From an uncultured Myxococcales bacterium (GTDB taxonomy: Bacteria; Myxococcota_A; UBA9042), in the NCBI GenBank assembly GCA_903919145.1, contig CAIXGW010000246.1:36479-100478 (forward strand): a DNA stretch of 64,000 bases. Reading direction: 5' to 3'. Below the pieces are notes generated by a model. That model searched no databases, was not told the origin of the DNA, and was given only the letters and a program-made list of their open reading frames with translations. Position 1 is the stretch's first letter, and every line of letters begins with the position of its first letter. Below, piece by piece: positions 47,600 through 56,927 of this stretch. Made by a program: the position numbers and the translations under genes.

Positions 47600-47630
47600 G
47601 CAGAACATCAAGTTCTGCGAGGGTCCCCCC
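47600..47630 (+). repeat. Dispersed repeat, copy G, with perfect hairpin
   Basis: GCAGAAC (47600-47606), a five-base loop and GTTCTGC (47612-47618) lead directly into GAGGGTCCCCCC. It is the closest copy to the consensus GGTTCTGCGAGGGTCCCCCC and lies between the divergent methyltransferase and dehydrogenase genes. Confidence 0.88.
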
Positions 47631-47776
47631 CGCCCATGCCGGCCGCGAACCAGCGGCTTTGGGCGCCAGCGTGGCGCTGCGGAGGCGCGGCGCGGCTGCT
47701 GCGACAAATCGGTCGATTTGTTGGGGCCGCGGCCCTAAGATCCTGATCGCGGCACGGTCGGCCGCTGCAGTCGCCT

Positions 47777-49045
47777 ATGCCCAAGCGCCGCCGCGTGTTC
47801 CTGCTGATGGGGCTGCTCGCCGCCATGCTGCTGTTGGCTTGGCGCATCGACGACGTGGTGGTGCTGTGGGCCCGCCACCAGCCGTCGCAGCGGCTGCCGA
47901 TACCGGAGCTGCCGAACATCGCCGCTGGCTTGGAGCCCGTAGCCGAGGGCTTTGAGCAGATCACCGACCTACAGGTGCCGCCGCCGCCGCTGCCAGACAG
48001 CTGGCTGGCCGTGCTTGAAAAGCCGGGCAAGCTGTGGCTGCTGGACCGTCACTCTCAGCAAAGACGCGTCATTCTAGAGGTCGAAGTCGCCACCAGCTCA
48101 GAAGAGGGGCTGCTGGGACTGGCGTTTGACCCCGACTTTGCCCAGAACCGGCGCTTTTTCACCAACAGCGTGGGCGTCGACAACGGTCAAGACCGCACCC
48201 ACATCGACGCCTGGACCTTTCCGCCAGTGCCGGCAGATGGCAGTCTTCCCAAGGAAATGGCGGTATTCGTCAAGCAAATCATGGCATTTGACCAGCCATA
48301 CGCCAACCACAATGGCGGGCAGCTCGCCTTTGGCCCCGACGGCATGCTCTACATTGGCACGGGCGACGGCGGATCGGGCGGCGATCCCCATCGACATGCT
48401 CAGAACCCCTCGTCTTGGTTGGGCAAGATGCTGCGAGTCGACGTCCGCGGCGTGGGGCCTGAGACGGGCTACGCTGTGCCGCCTGACAACCCTTGGGTCG
48501 GAAAGCCCGGGGTTCTGCCCGAGCTGTGGGCGCTGGGGTTGCGCAATCCGTGGCGCTTCAGCTTCGACCGCGCCGGCCGGCTGCTGGTCGCCGATGTGGG
48601 CCAGAACCACCTGGAAGAGCTGGACCTTGTCTTGCCCGGCGCCAACCTGGGCTGGAATGTCCGCGAGGGTCGCGAGTGTTTTGACCCGCCACAAGGGTGC
48701 GCGACGCAGGGCTTGACCGACCCGTTCTGGCAAGGCGACCACCCCGACCACGTTTCGCTGACCGGAGGCTATGTCTATGAAGGCACGGCAATTCCTGGAT
48801 TGCAGGGCAAGCTGGTACTGGGCGACTTTGTGGTGCGGCGGCTGTGGGCCGTCGACGTTCCACCAGTGGACCAGCCCTCTTTGCCCAGCCGGCAGTACTG
48901 GCTGCTGGACCACGAATTGAGCGTGACGACCTTTGCCAGAGAGCGCGACGGCGGCCTGCTGGTTGGCGATTTTGGCGGTCGGATCGCCCGGTTGGTGCCA
49001 GTCGTCGGGCGTCGGACTCTTCCCTTGGGACCTGCCCCGAAATAG
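47777..49045 (+). CDS. PQQ-type soluble aldose/glucose-sorbosone dehydrogenase
   Basis: 422 residues with one N-terminal hydrophobic anchor (residues 6-22). The body is a six-bladed GSDH/sorbosone-dehydrogenase propeller: GLLGLAFDPDF, NHNGGQLAFGPDGMLYIGTGDGG, LRVDV, ELWALGLRNPWRFSFD, ADVGQNHLEELDLV and GGYVYEG are all family segments. It would oxidise an aldose outside the cytoplasmic membrane with PQQ as cofactor; calcium binding is expected. PQQ synthesis genes are not in the window. Confidence 0.92.
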   Translation: MPKRRRVFLLMGLLAAMLLLAWRIDDVVVLWARHQPSQRLPIPELPNIAAGLEPVAEGFEQITDLQVPPPPLPDSWLAVLEKPGKLWLLDRHSQQRRVILEVEVATSSEEGLLGLAFDPDFAQNRRFFTNSVGVDNGQDRTHIDAWTFPPVPADGSLPKEMAVFVKQIMAFDQPYANHNGGQLAFGPDGMLYIGTGDGGSGGDPHRHAQNPSSWLGKMLRVDVRGVGPETGYAVPPDNPWVGKPGVLPELWALGLRNPWRFSFDRAGRLLVADVGQNHLEELDLVLPGANLGWNVREGRECFDPPQGCATQGLTDPFWQGDHPDHVSLTGGYVYEGTAIPGLQGKLVLGDFVVRRLWAVDVPPVDQPSLPSRQYWLLDHELSVTTFARERDGGLLVGDFGGRIARLVPVVGRRTLPLGPAPK

Positions 49046-49259
49046 GTCGGTTCAGTCCTTGCTGCTGATAGGGTTGCAGGCGCGCGGTGTTGGCTCCGAA
49101 TTGCCGCGCCGTGGCCATGGTGTGCGACCGAATTGTTCCAGCAGGAGGCCTGGGTGGGAGCCTGACAGCCTTGGCGACTGGGTTGAGCCGCCGCGCCCTT
49201 GCGTTTGCCGCGCGCTCCGGCAGACTGCGGTGCCTTTGCCTTTCCTGGGAGTCCCGCTG

Positions 49260-49859
49260 ATGCACCTTTACCGCCGCTCTCTTTGTGCTGGTTCTGCCGC
49301 GTTGCTGGCCGTAGTGGCCTTGGCTGGCTGCGGCCGCAGCGACCCGCCCGCGCCGACTCCGCTGCCCGCTGCCGCCCAAGGCCCTGCTGGACCTGGCGCG
49401 CCAGCTGCCGCAGCACCGTCTGCGCCCGAATCCCCGGCGCCCGCTGGCGAGCAGGGGCTGGCGTGGACCCTGCCCAGCGGCTGGAGCGAGTCGCGCCCCG
49501 GGGGGATGCGCTACGCCACCTTCAAGCCGAATGTGCCAGGCACTATCGATGGTTCTGTTATCGCCCTGCCTGGCCCTGCGGGCGGCGAGCTGGCCAATGT
49601 CAACCGCTGGCGCGGCCAGATTGGCCTGGAGCCCTTGGACCAAGCCGCCCTTGCCGCGGCGCGCAAGCAGGTCCAGAGCGCGGCTGGCCCGGTGGCCGTG
49701 TTTGACTTCGCCAGCCCTGGCGACGGCAGCAAGCGCGTCATCGCCGGGATTGTGATGGCTGGCGGCAAGAGCTGGTTCGTCAAGCTGACCGGAGAGGCCA
49801 GCGCCGTCGCCGCCGCGGAGCCAGCCTTTGCGGCGTTGTTGGCCAGCCTCAAGCTGTAA
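49260..49859 (+). CDS. Small lipoprotein of unknown function
   Basis: 199 residues from ATG 49260 (GGGAG site). The signal ends in Leu-Ala-Gly-Cys (Cys24), followed by a Pro/Ala linker to residue 60. The rest is a compact alpha-beta domain with WTLPSGWSE, MRYATFKP, NVNRWRGQIGLEPL and FVKLTGEA segments; similar W-P-x-GW / VNRWRGQ proteins are known from Planctomycetes and relatives without assigned function. It is probably periplasmic and membrane-anchored. The 214 bases before it contain no other gene. Confidence 0.75.
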   Translation: MHLYRRSLCAGSAALLAVVALAGCGRSDPPAPTPLPAAAQGPAGPGAPAAAAPSAPESPAPAGEQGLAWTLPSGWSESRPGGMRYATFKPNVPGTIDGSVIALPGPAGGELANVNRWRGQIGLEPLDQAALAAARKQVQSAAGPVAVFDFASPGDGSKRVIAGIVMAGGKSWFVKLTGEASAVAAAEPAFAALLASLKL

Positions 49860-50007
49860 GGGCCCTCCGAAATCTTGCCGATCTTCCACCGTCCCCATGG
49901 CCTGCTGGGTGGGTAGCAATTGGGCTCCCGCTATCGGGTTCATCGCACGGCTCTGCGGGACGTCGTGTTGGGTTGGCTTTGCACGCACCCCAAGAGCCGC
50001 GCCAGCC

Positions 50008-50730
50008 CTACCCAGCAAACAGCCTTAGCGCCTGCGCCAGGTAGGCCACGCCAATTGCGGTAATCAGCCAGCGCGTCCAGCGCAGAAATGAGCGGTAGCT
50101 CATGCGGTTCAACAGCAGGCCGCCAAGCCACGTTCCCAACAGAGACAGCCCAAAACCGCTGGCGAGCCAAGGCCAATTGGGCAGAGCACCCAGCGACGAG
50201 CTGCGGGCCAGCCACAAGTAGAAGCCCACCTTGATGACGTGGGCCAGCACCTGGGTTGCGGCCTTGGTGGCGACGATGGCGTGCCGGTCCAGCGGGCTGC
50301 GAGCAAAGAACAAGTCCAGCAGTGGCCCCGAAGCACCTGCCGCCACGTGCATTCCGGTCACCGTTGCGCCGCAAAGCGCTGCATGCGCGGGCTGGGCGGC
50401 GTCCAAGCGCAGCCGATCGGCAGGCAGCCAAGCGGCAAAGGGCATCAGTCCCAGGGCCAGGTAGACCCAAGGCGCAGAAGGAACGACCTGGACTACCAGC
50501 AGCCCTGCGGTCGCCGCCAGCGCTCCGGCGCTGTACCCAGCCAAGATGGGCAGGCGCACGTGCCGCGACAGCATCAGCGCCCGGCTGCCGTTGGCCGCGA
50601 ACTGCAACAGCCCGTGGGCGACCATGGCCTGGGGCACCGGCAGCAGCAGCAGCAGCGCGCCCATCAGCACCATGCCGCCGGCCATCCCGAACACGCCCGA
50701 CAGCGTCGAGGTGAACAGCACGGTGGCCAT
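50008..50730 (-). CDS. TauE/SafE-family membrane permease
   Basis: 240 residues with seven or eight hydrophobic helices. TLSGVFGMAGGMVLMGALLLL near the N-terminus and GATVTGMHVAAGASGPLLDLFF in the middle are the paired glycine-rich half-repeats of the TauE/SafE (sulfite exporter) family. Substrate is uncertain; organosulfonates, sulfite and other anions are known in the family. No clear ribosome-binding site precedes the ATG, so the start could differ. Confidence 0.85.
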   Translation of the reverse strand: MATVLFTSTLSGVFGMAGGMVLMGALLLLLPVPQAMVAHGLLQFAANGSRALMLSRHVRLPILAGYSAGALAATAGLLVVQVVPSAPWVYLALGLMPFAAWLPADRLRLDAAQPAHAALCGATVTGMHVAAGASGPLLDLFFARSPLDRHAIVATKAATQVLAHVIKVGFYLWLARSSSLGALPNWPWLASGFGLSLLGTWLGGLLLNRMSYRSFLRWTRWLITAIGVAYLAQALRLFAG

Positions 50731-50943
50731 CAGTAGCAGGGAGCTTGAAAATTCCAGGGAGTTTGTGCCGAGCCGGGCAGCGGTGGTCCGGCAGGCGGAG
50801 GATGCTAGCCGATGTCGATCCGGGTGTCATCGGCGACCCGGTGCGTGCGTCGAGACCGCGCGCGCGTCGGTTGGCCAGCCGGGCATCGCAGCCGCCCTCT
50901 GCCGCTGCCCGCTGTAGGTGCTGAGGCGGCGAGGTGCGACGAA

Positions 50944-52140
50944 CTACTGCCCTGCCACGCAAGCGCCGGCCTTGCACACCGAGCCACTGGCGCAGGGGGT
51001 ACCGTCGCTGGTCTGGGCATGGCTGCAGCCACCGCTACTGGAACAGCCGTATGTGGTACAGGGATTGCCATCGTCGCAGCTGACTGCCACCACGCTGCCG
51101 CACGACTTCTTGGCGTCGCAGGTGCCAGCCAGGCACGGGCTCTCCATGCACCAGCCGCCGTCGGGCACGGAGGCGCCAAGGCAATTGCCCAGCTCACACC
51201 ACGCGATTTTGCATGCCGAGCTGGAGGCACACGGGGCTTTGCAGAGGCTGGCGCTGGCGCAGTCGCCGTGGCCCCAGGCGTCGGTGCGGACGACCCACAT
51301 GCCGGCGTTGCCGCCTGCCTTGGGCGTGTCGCCCACCAGCGCAAAACCGTTGGGCAGAGCGGCAATGGCCGCCAGTCCGTCCGCTCCGGCGCCGCCCATG
51401 ACCTTCTTCCAGACAAAGTTGCCCAGAGGGTCAAACCGCGCCAGCAAGCCGTTGGCCATGGCCGCCAGACCGTAGGCGCTCTCTACCACATCTGGCTCGC
51501 CGTACTGCTTGTGCCACACCAGCGCACCGTCGGATCCAAAGCGCGCCAGCCAGAAGTCGTCTTCGACGTTACCGGCGTGGCGCCCAGCCGCGGTGACCGA
51601 CCCATCGCTGTGGCCGACGACGGCATTGCCGTGATCCGTGTGCTTGCTGCCCAATACCGCCTGCCAGACCTTTGGTTTGCCCTTGCACTGACCGCCGGTG
51701 CAGACGTCGCCGGTCGTGCAGACTTGCCCATCGTCGCAGGTCTTGGCGTTGGGCGTCGAGGTACAGCCCGCAGTGTTGTCGCACAGATCCGTGGTGCAAG
51801 GGTTGCCGTCGTCGCACGAGGCGGGGCAGGGCGCTGCGGCGTCGACCTCTGCTGCCGCATCGACGACCTCAGCGGCAGTGTCGACTTCTGCAGCCGCATC
51901 GACGGCTGGCGAGGTGTCGCCGCCAGCGGTTGTGTCGCCATCTGGCGCAACCTGGCCATCGGCGGGGAGCTCGGAGCCCGCATCGGCAGAGACAACGCTG
52001 CCCTGGTCGCTGGCCGTGTCCTTGCTTACCAGCAGCTGCTCTTGGGTGAGGGCACGGGGCTGGCAAGCCGCAGCCAAGCACACCGCTGCCATGGCCAACC
52101 AAGCGCGAATTACCGATCTCCCTAGTACCCCAAGCCCCAA
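50944..52140 (-). CDS. Lipoprotein with Asp-rich tether, Cys-rich modules and a beta-propeller-like segment
   Basis: 398 residues from a TTG at 52140, chosen because ATG 52092 would leave too short a signal. The lipobox is Ala-Ala-Ala-Cys. A tether rich in Asp, Ala, Val and Glu (30-100) leads to CDDGNPCTTDLC-type modules, then about 120 residues resembling Delta-60/SBBP propeller strands (GNAVVGHSDGSV, FWLARFGSDGALVW, FVWKKVMGG), and a second Cys-rich part with another CDDGNPCTT module. Only two or three propeller strands-repeats remain, too few for a closed ring, so the middle may be shortened. Confidence 0.75.
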   Translation of the reverse strand: MGLGVLGRSVIRAWLAMAAVCLAAACQPRALTQEQLLVSKDTASDQGSVVSADAGSELPADGQVAPDGDTTAGGDTSPAVDAAAEVDTAAEVVDAAAEVDAAAPCPASCDDGNPCTTDLCDNTAGCTSTPNAKTCDDGQVCTTGDVCTGGQCKGKPKVWQAVLGSKHTDHGNAVVGHSDGSVTAAGRHAGNVEDDFWLARFGSDGALVWHKQYGEPDVVESAYGLAAMANGLLARFDPLGNFVWKKVMGGAGADGLAAIAALPNGFALVGDTPKAGGNAGMWVVRTDAWGHGDCASASLCKAPCASSSACKIAWCELGNCLGASVPDGGWCMESPCLAGTCDAKKSCGSVVAVSCDDGNPCTTYGCSSSGGCSHAQTSDGTPCASGSVCKAGACVAGQ

Positions 52141-52253
52141 GTTCGTTCCGGGTTGCGGAACGGAGGGGGGTGGGGTACCAGGTTCGCGGCGGGTTCCGCT
52201 GCGGACTTGGTTTGGGCTACCAGCGGCACGTTTGGACAGTCTTCAGCCGGCAC

Positions 52254-53522
52254 CTACAAGGGGTCAAAGCCAAGGCCTGCTGCCCTGAGCTTGTCTTTCT
52301 TGCTGCGGCGCTTGCCTTTGATGCCACCGGTGCCGCGGTCCGAGCCCGCGGTCTCTTGCGCCGCGGCGGGCTGGGTGGCGGCCTCTACTGGCTCAAAGCC
52401 GGGAATTTGCTCTAAAATTGCCTGGATTCTCTGGCGTTTTTCAATGAGCCGAAAATGCCCCTCTGTATCTGCGCTGACAAAGCTGAGCGCCGTGCCGCTC
52501 TCGCCGGCCCGTCCGGTGCGGCCGATCCGGTGGGTGTAGTCGGTTGCCGAGCGCGGCAGGTCGAAGTTGACCACGACCGGCAGCTGAGCAATGTCCAGGC
52601 CGCGCGCGGCCATATCGGTGGCCACCATCACCCGCAGCCGCGACGCCTTGAAGTCGGCCAGGACCTGAGTGCGCTTGCCTTGGGTCAAGGCGCCGTGGAA
52701 AGGCTCGGCGCCGATCTGGGCCTTGCGCAGCTTGCCGGCCAGCATCTCTGCCGCATGCTGGGTGGCCACAAACACCAGCACGCGACTCCAGCCGTTCTGC
52801 TCGATCAGGTGGCGCAGCAGCTGGGTCCGCCGGCTGGGGTCTACGGCCAGGGCGCGCTGGGTAATCGCTGGCGCGGTCTGCGGTTCGACCGCGATGGCGA
52901 TGCGGGTAGGGTTGCGCAGCAGGCGCTCTGCCAGGGCCTGAACGCTGGCAGGAAAGGTTGCAGACAGAAACAGGTTTTGCCGATCCCTGGGCAGCTGCGC
53001 CAGGATCTTCTCCAATTCTTCGGCAAAGCCCAGGTCTAGCATGCGATCCGCTTCGTCCAGGACAAGTGCATTGATGTATTGCAGAGTCAGGGCGTTGTGG
53101 CCCAGCAGGTCGATCAGCCGCCCTGGCGTGGCCACAACGACATCCGCGCCGCCGCGCAGCGCCAGCATCTGTGGGTTGATAGAGACCCCGCCGTAGACCA
53201 CTGCGGTTTTGACCGCCCGCTGCAGCGACTTGGCCAGGCCGCTGATTTCTTGGCCGACCTGGGCACACAGCTCGCGGGTCGGCACCAGCACCAGCGCCAG
53301 CGGACGGCGCGGGCTGTCGATGGGCGCCGTCTCCAGCTGCTGCAACAGCGCCAGCGCAAAGGCAGCGGTCTTGCCCGAGCCGGTCTGGGCGGTCGCCAGG
53401 ACGTCGCGGCCCTGCAGAATCGCAGGAATCGCCTGCACCTGGATCGCGGTGGGCTCCAGGTAGGCTTGGCGCGCGACGGCGCGAACCAACGCTGGGGAAA
53501 GGCCCAAGGAAGTGAAGGGCAT
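52254..53522 (-). CDS. rhlE: DEAD-box ATP-dependent RNA helicase, RhlE type
   Basis: 422 residues from ATG 53522, which gives the RhlE-like MPFTSLGLSPALVRAVARQAYLEPTAIQ start; the frame is open to 53585. Motifs: Q motif, Walker A AQTGSGKT, PTRELC, VLDEADRML, SAT in FLSATFP, and HRIGRTGRAG. The C-terminal tail is short and Lys/Arg-rich. It should unwind structured RNA in ribosome assembly or mRNA decay and help at low temperature. It is divergent from the parvulin-phosphatase gene. Confidence 0.95.
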   Translation of the reverse strand: MPFTSLGLSPALVRAVARQAYLEPTAIQVQAIPAILQGRDVLATAQTGSGKTAAFALALLQQLETAPIDSPRRPLALVLVPTRELCAQVGQEISGLAKSLQRAVKTAVVYGGVSINPQMLALRGGADVVVATPGRLIDLLGHNALTLQYINALVLDEADRMLDLGFAEELEKILAQLPRDRQNLFLSATFPASVQALAERLLRNPTRIAIAVEPQTAPAITQRALAVDPSRRTQLLRHLIEQNGWSRVLVFVATQHAAEMLAGKLRKAQIGAEPFHGALTQGKRTQVLADFKASRLRVMVATDMAARGLDIAQLPVVVNFDLPRSATDYTHRIGRTGRAGESGTALSFVSADTEGHFRLIEKRQRIQAILEQIPGFEPVEAATQPAAAQETAGSDRGTGGIKGKRRSKKDKLRAAGLGFDPL

Positions 53523-53793
53523 TTTGGCACGCTCGGGGCGAAGGAGGGGCGGCGCGGGCGAACCGCCGCTGGAGCTGGCCAGCATGCGCCTGAACCGCCG
53601 GTTCGTCCAGGAGCAGTGGCGCAGGGATCAGACGGGTTGCTTTGATAAGTGTGCTTGAAATAGGCATTATTGTGTGGGCGAGCTGCGGCCTGCGGTGGAC
53701 GGTTGCAAACCCCTTGCGTTTCTGCGGCAGCCATTTAGTCTGGACGGCGGCAGGGACGGGCCGTCCGCCGACCATCGATGCGCAGGGGGATCT

Positions 53794-56700
53794 GTGAGTA
53801 GAGGCAGGCAATTGGCGCGATGGCTGGGGTGGGCCGGTGCGGTCTCGGTCGCCAGCGCGGTGGCCTGTCGCCGCGGCGACGACGGCGCCACTGGCGCGGC
53901 GGCGGCGCGCGCAGCCCGGGCAGCGCCCAAAAACCCTGCTGAGACCCGGGTCTTGGCCCGCGCCGGCCGCTGGATGGTCAGCCGCGGCGATGTGGCTGCG
54001 CTGGTACCTGGGGGCTTGGGCCAAGGCGATGCGCGGCTTTGGGCCGCAGCCGTGGAGCTGGCCGTGGACGCCAGCTTGGCCTGGCAGCCATTGCCCATGG
54101 CCGACCGGGCTCGCATCTCTGGCCAGGTGGAGGCCCAGGCCGCGGCACAGGCGGCAGCCGCTGGCGGTGCGCAGGCTTGGCAGAGCGCCCTGGCTTTGCG
54201 CTGGCAAACCCCCCAGGCCTGGCAGCTGCACCTGCGCACCCAGCTGGCTGTGGATGCATTGCTGGGGGCTGTCTTGCAAGCACCAATTCAGGCTGAGGAA
54301 GTGGCCAAGTACTACGCCAAGCACCAAGCGCTCTATGCCAGTGCCGAGCAGCTGCGCTTTGCCGAGCTGGCCGTTCACGCGGAGACCGAGGCCGAGCTGA
54401 CGGCAGCCCGCCAGGCGCTGCTGAGCGCCCGGGAACAACTGGCACAGGGCCGCGAGTTTGCCGAGGTATCCCAAAAACTTACCGGCGTGATCGCTGCAGC
54501 GCGGGGCCACCAACGCGGCTGGACGTCGCCAAGCGAGCTCGACCCCAGGCTGGCCAAGGCTCTGCAGAGTGCCCAAGTTGGGCAGACAACGGCCGTGGTA
54601 CAGACCGAGTTTGGCCTGCACGTGGCGCGCTTGCTGGAGCGGATCCCTGGGCAACCGCTGCCCCAGCCGCAAGCCGAGCCGCTGGTCATCGAACACCTGC
54701 TGGCAGAGAGGGCCGTTACCTTGCGCCTGGACAAGCTCCAAGAGCTGCGCGCAACCGCCCCCCTTGAGTGGTCAGCCACCGGCGGCGTGGGCAGTCCCTC
54801 CTTGGCCGCACCGCCGACCCAGACCCAGCTCCGCACCAAGAGGCCCCCTTCCGCGGCGGCGACGGCTCAGCTCTTGCCGTGGACCCGGGCTGGCCAGCTG
54901 TTGGTCACCGTGGCGCTGCTGGTCTCGGCTTGCCAGACGCCTGGCATGCCGTCGGTGCCATCGCAGTCTCGCCAAGGGGGATCAGGGCCAAGTCTATTTT
55001 TGGATTCTGCAGGGTTGACCGATGCCGACGCCGGCGCACAGGGCTCGGCAGGGTTTGCAGACGATCTGGGGGACGCCACTGGCTCGCCCGCCGACCTGGC
55101 CGCTGCGGCCTCGGAGGGAGCGGACAGCACCGCCAAAGACCAGGGAGACGTTGCGGACACCGGCAAAGCAGACACCGCGGTCGATGCGCTGGCTGAGACG
55201 GCCTCTGACGCCGCTGGGGCGGACTCGGCGCCGGGGCAGGGCGACGCCAAGGCCGAAGTTGCCGCGGATGTTGGCTTGGATGCCGTCTCTGATGCCGTAG
55301 TTGCTGCGGATACTGCGGGGGATGGCGGGGCGGATGCCGCCAAAGACGCGGCTGCGGATGCTGCGGTCGACGCCGGGCTGGATGCCGGCAAAGACGCTGC
55401 CGCGGATGCCGTGGCCGATGTTGGGGCGGACGCCGCCAAAGACGCTGTCGCAGATGGCGCGCAGGACGTTGCTGTCAAAGATGTGCCTAAGGATGCTGCG
55501 GATATTGCGGACACCGCTGCGGGCGATGCTGCCGAAGTCCTGGACGGCTCGGCGCAGGCCGATGCGGCCGCCGACGTGGACGCCGGTCCACCGCCGGTTT
55601 GGGCCAGCGACCCCAAGAAAGCCGTGGCCAACCTGCACCAGACCTGGCAGCACGATCCGGCGACCACCCTGACGCTTTCCTGGACGACCGAGTGGGCCGA
55701 CCCCAAGGCCTATGTGCCCCGGGCCCTCTACGCCAAGGTGGCCGACGCCGGGCCCGACGGCGCACTGCTGCTGCAGACAGGCAAGGTGGCTGTGGGTACC
55801 TTTGACACCTACACCGCAGCGCTTGCAGCAGGGGGCAAGCAGAAGGCAGCCTGGCACGTCGAGCTCGTTGGCTTGCAGCCTGACACAGAGTACGTAGTCC
55901 GCGTGGGGACTTGGACCTCAATTGGGCCGAGCGCGGCGGCCTTGGTGGGGGCTGAGCTGAGCCTGCCCGCGAGTTTTCGCACGGCGCCCCCCATGGGCTC
56001 TACGGCGGCGATGACCATGGTCTTTGCTGGAGACAGTCGCAGTGGGCTGCCGCAGATCCAGGCCAACATGGCGTACTACGAAAAAATCCAAGCTTTGGCC
56101 TGGTTTTTCAACGGTGACATGAGCCCGGTGGGTACCCAGGACGAGTGGAACGCCTGGTTTACCACCCTGCAGCCGGTGTTGCGGCGGCGTCCGCTGATGC
56201 CAGTGCAGGGCAACCACGAGACGCTGGCTGACCACTATTACGCGCAGTTTGCCCTGCCGGTGGCGCCTGGCCTGCCGGTCAACTTGCAGGAGCACGCCTG
56301 GTCGCTGGATATTGGCAATGTCCACGTGATTGGCTTGGATGCCAACTCCGAGACAATGGTGGCTGGTCAAGCGCCGTGGCTGGCGGCGGACCTGCAGGCG
56401 GCCCAGAGCAATCCGGCGATCGAGTGGATCGTGGCGACCATGCACCAGTCGCCGTACAGCGCATGCCCCGTGCATGGATCGACGGCCTACGTGCAAAAGC
56501 ACTGGGTGCCGTTGTTTGAGAAGTACGGCGTGGACCTGGTCTTTTCTGGCCACGACCACAACTACGAGCGCAGCCATCCCATCGCCGCCAACAAGGTCGC
56601 TGGCCCCAACCAAGGGGTGACCTATGTGGTGGCCGGAGCGTTCTTTGCGCCGCCCTATGCGAACGGCAAGAATTGGTGGACGGTGGTGTCTCACCCGGGC

Positions 56701-56808
56701 AACGGCGGCAATCTGGCGATCGTGACGGTTCAAGGCAAGGCGCTGCAGGTCAAGGTGTGGAGCGGCGACGGCAAGACCGCGCTGGACTCGTTTGGGTTGG
56801 CCCACTGA
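53794..56808 (+). CDS. Fusion of a parvulin-type lipoprotein and a purple-acid-phosphatase-type lipoprotein
   Basis: 1004 residues from GTG 53794 (GGGGGAT site). First half: signal with Cys25, a helical region and a parvulin/PpiC-like domain (about 185-300, with LRFAELAVHAETEAEL, GWTSPSELDPRL, VVQTEFGLHVARLLERI). Then, without a stop codon, a second lipoprotein signal ending Leu-Val-Ser-Ala-Cys380, a 200-residue Asp/Ala tether, a fibronectin-like strand region, and a metallophosphatase domain with GDSR, NGDMSP, QGNHE, ATMHQSPY and GHDHNYERSHP. Either a real fusion or two genes with internal initiation at a TTG near 54873. Isomerase activity in the first half and phosphatase in the second are inferred. 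Confidence 0.8.
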   Translation: MSRGRQLARWLGWAGAVSVASAVACRRGDDGATGAAAARAARAAPKNPAETRVLARAGRWMVSRGDVAALVPGGLGQGDARLWAAAVELAVDASLAWQPLPMADRARISGQVEAQAAAQAAAAGGAQAWQSALALRWQTPQAWQLHLRTQLAVDALLGAVLQAPIQAEEVAKYYAKHQALYASAEQLRFAELAVHAETEAELTAARQALLSAREQLAQGREFAEVSQKLTGVIAAARGHQRGWTSPSELDPRLAKALQSAQVGQTTAVVQTEFGLHVARLLERIPGQPLPQPQAEPLVIEHLLAERAVTLRLDKLQELRATAPLEWSATGGVGSPSLAAPPTQTQLRTKRPPSAAATAQLLPWTRAGQLLVTVALLVSACQTPGMPSVPSQSRQGGSGPSLFLDSAGLTDADAGAQGSAGFADDLGDATGSPADLAAAASEGADSTAKDQGDVADTGKADTAVDALAETASDAAGADSAPGQGDAKAEVAADVGLDAVSDAVVAADTAGDGGADAAKDAAADAAVDAGLDAGKDAAADAVADVGADAAKDAVADGAQDVAVKDVPKDAADIADTAAGDAAEVLDGSAQADAAADVDAGPPPVWASDPKKAVANLHQTWQHDPATTLTLSWTTEWADPKAYVPRALYAKVADAGPDGALLLQTGKVAVGTFDTYTAALAAGGKQKAAWHVELVGLQPDTEYVVRVGTWTSIGPSAAALVGAELSLPASFRTAPPMGSTAAMTMVFAGDSRSGLPQIQANMAYYEKIQALAWFFNGDMSPVGTQDEWNAWFTTLQPVLRRRPLMPVQGNHETLADHYYAQFALPVAPGLPVNLQEHAWSLDIGNVHVIGLDANSETMVAGQAPWLAADLQAAQSNPAIEWIVATMHQSPYSACPVHGSTAYVQKHWVPLFEKYGVDLVFSGHDHNYERSHPIAANKVAGPNQGVTYVVAGAFFAPPYANGKNWWTVVSHPGNGGNLAIVTVQGKALQVKVWSGDGKTALDSFGLAH

Positions 56809-56927
56809 GGTGGCGCCATTGGGCAATCGGGGCGACGAGTAGGACCGCGGCGGGGCGGGCGCGGTTGGGGCTCTGGCGCCGGCTGGTTCCGCTGGTGGCT
56901 GCACTGCTGCGGCTGCGGCGGCGGCCA

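Noticed and set aside
47600..47618. GAAC-N5-GTTC resembling a LexA box
   Set aside because: The spacing is five, not four, and it is the hairpin of repeat copy G.
24454..47630. The dispersed repeats as a CRISPR array
   Set aside because: Copies are kilobases apart, in both orientations, and no cas genes are present.
52441..54741. Minus-strand open frame of 766 residues spanning rhlE and the parvulin gene
   Set aside because: It is a high-GC shadow: RhlE is in a different frame with all helicase motifs, and the product here is Gln/Arg/Ala noise.
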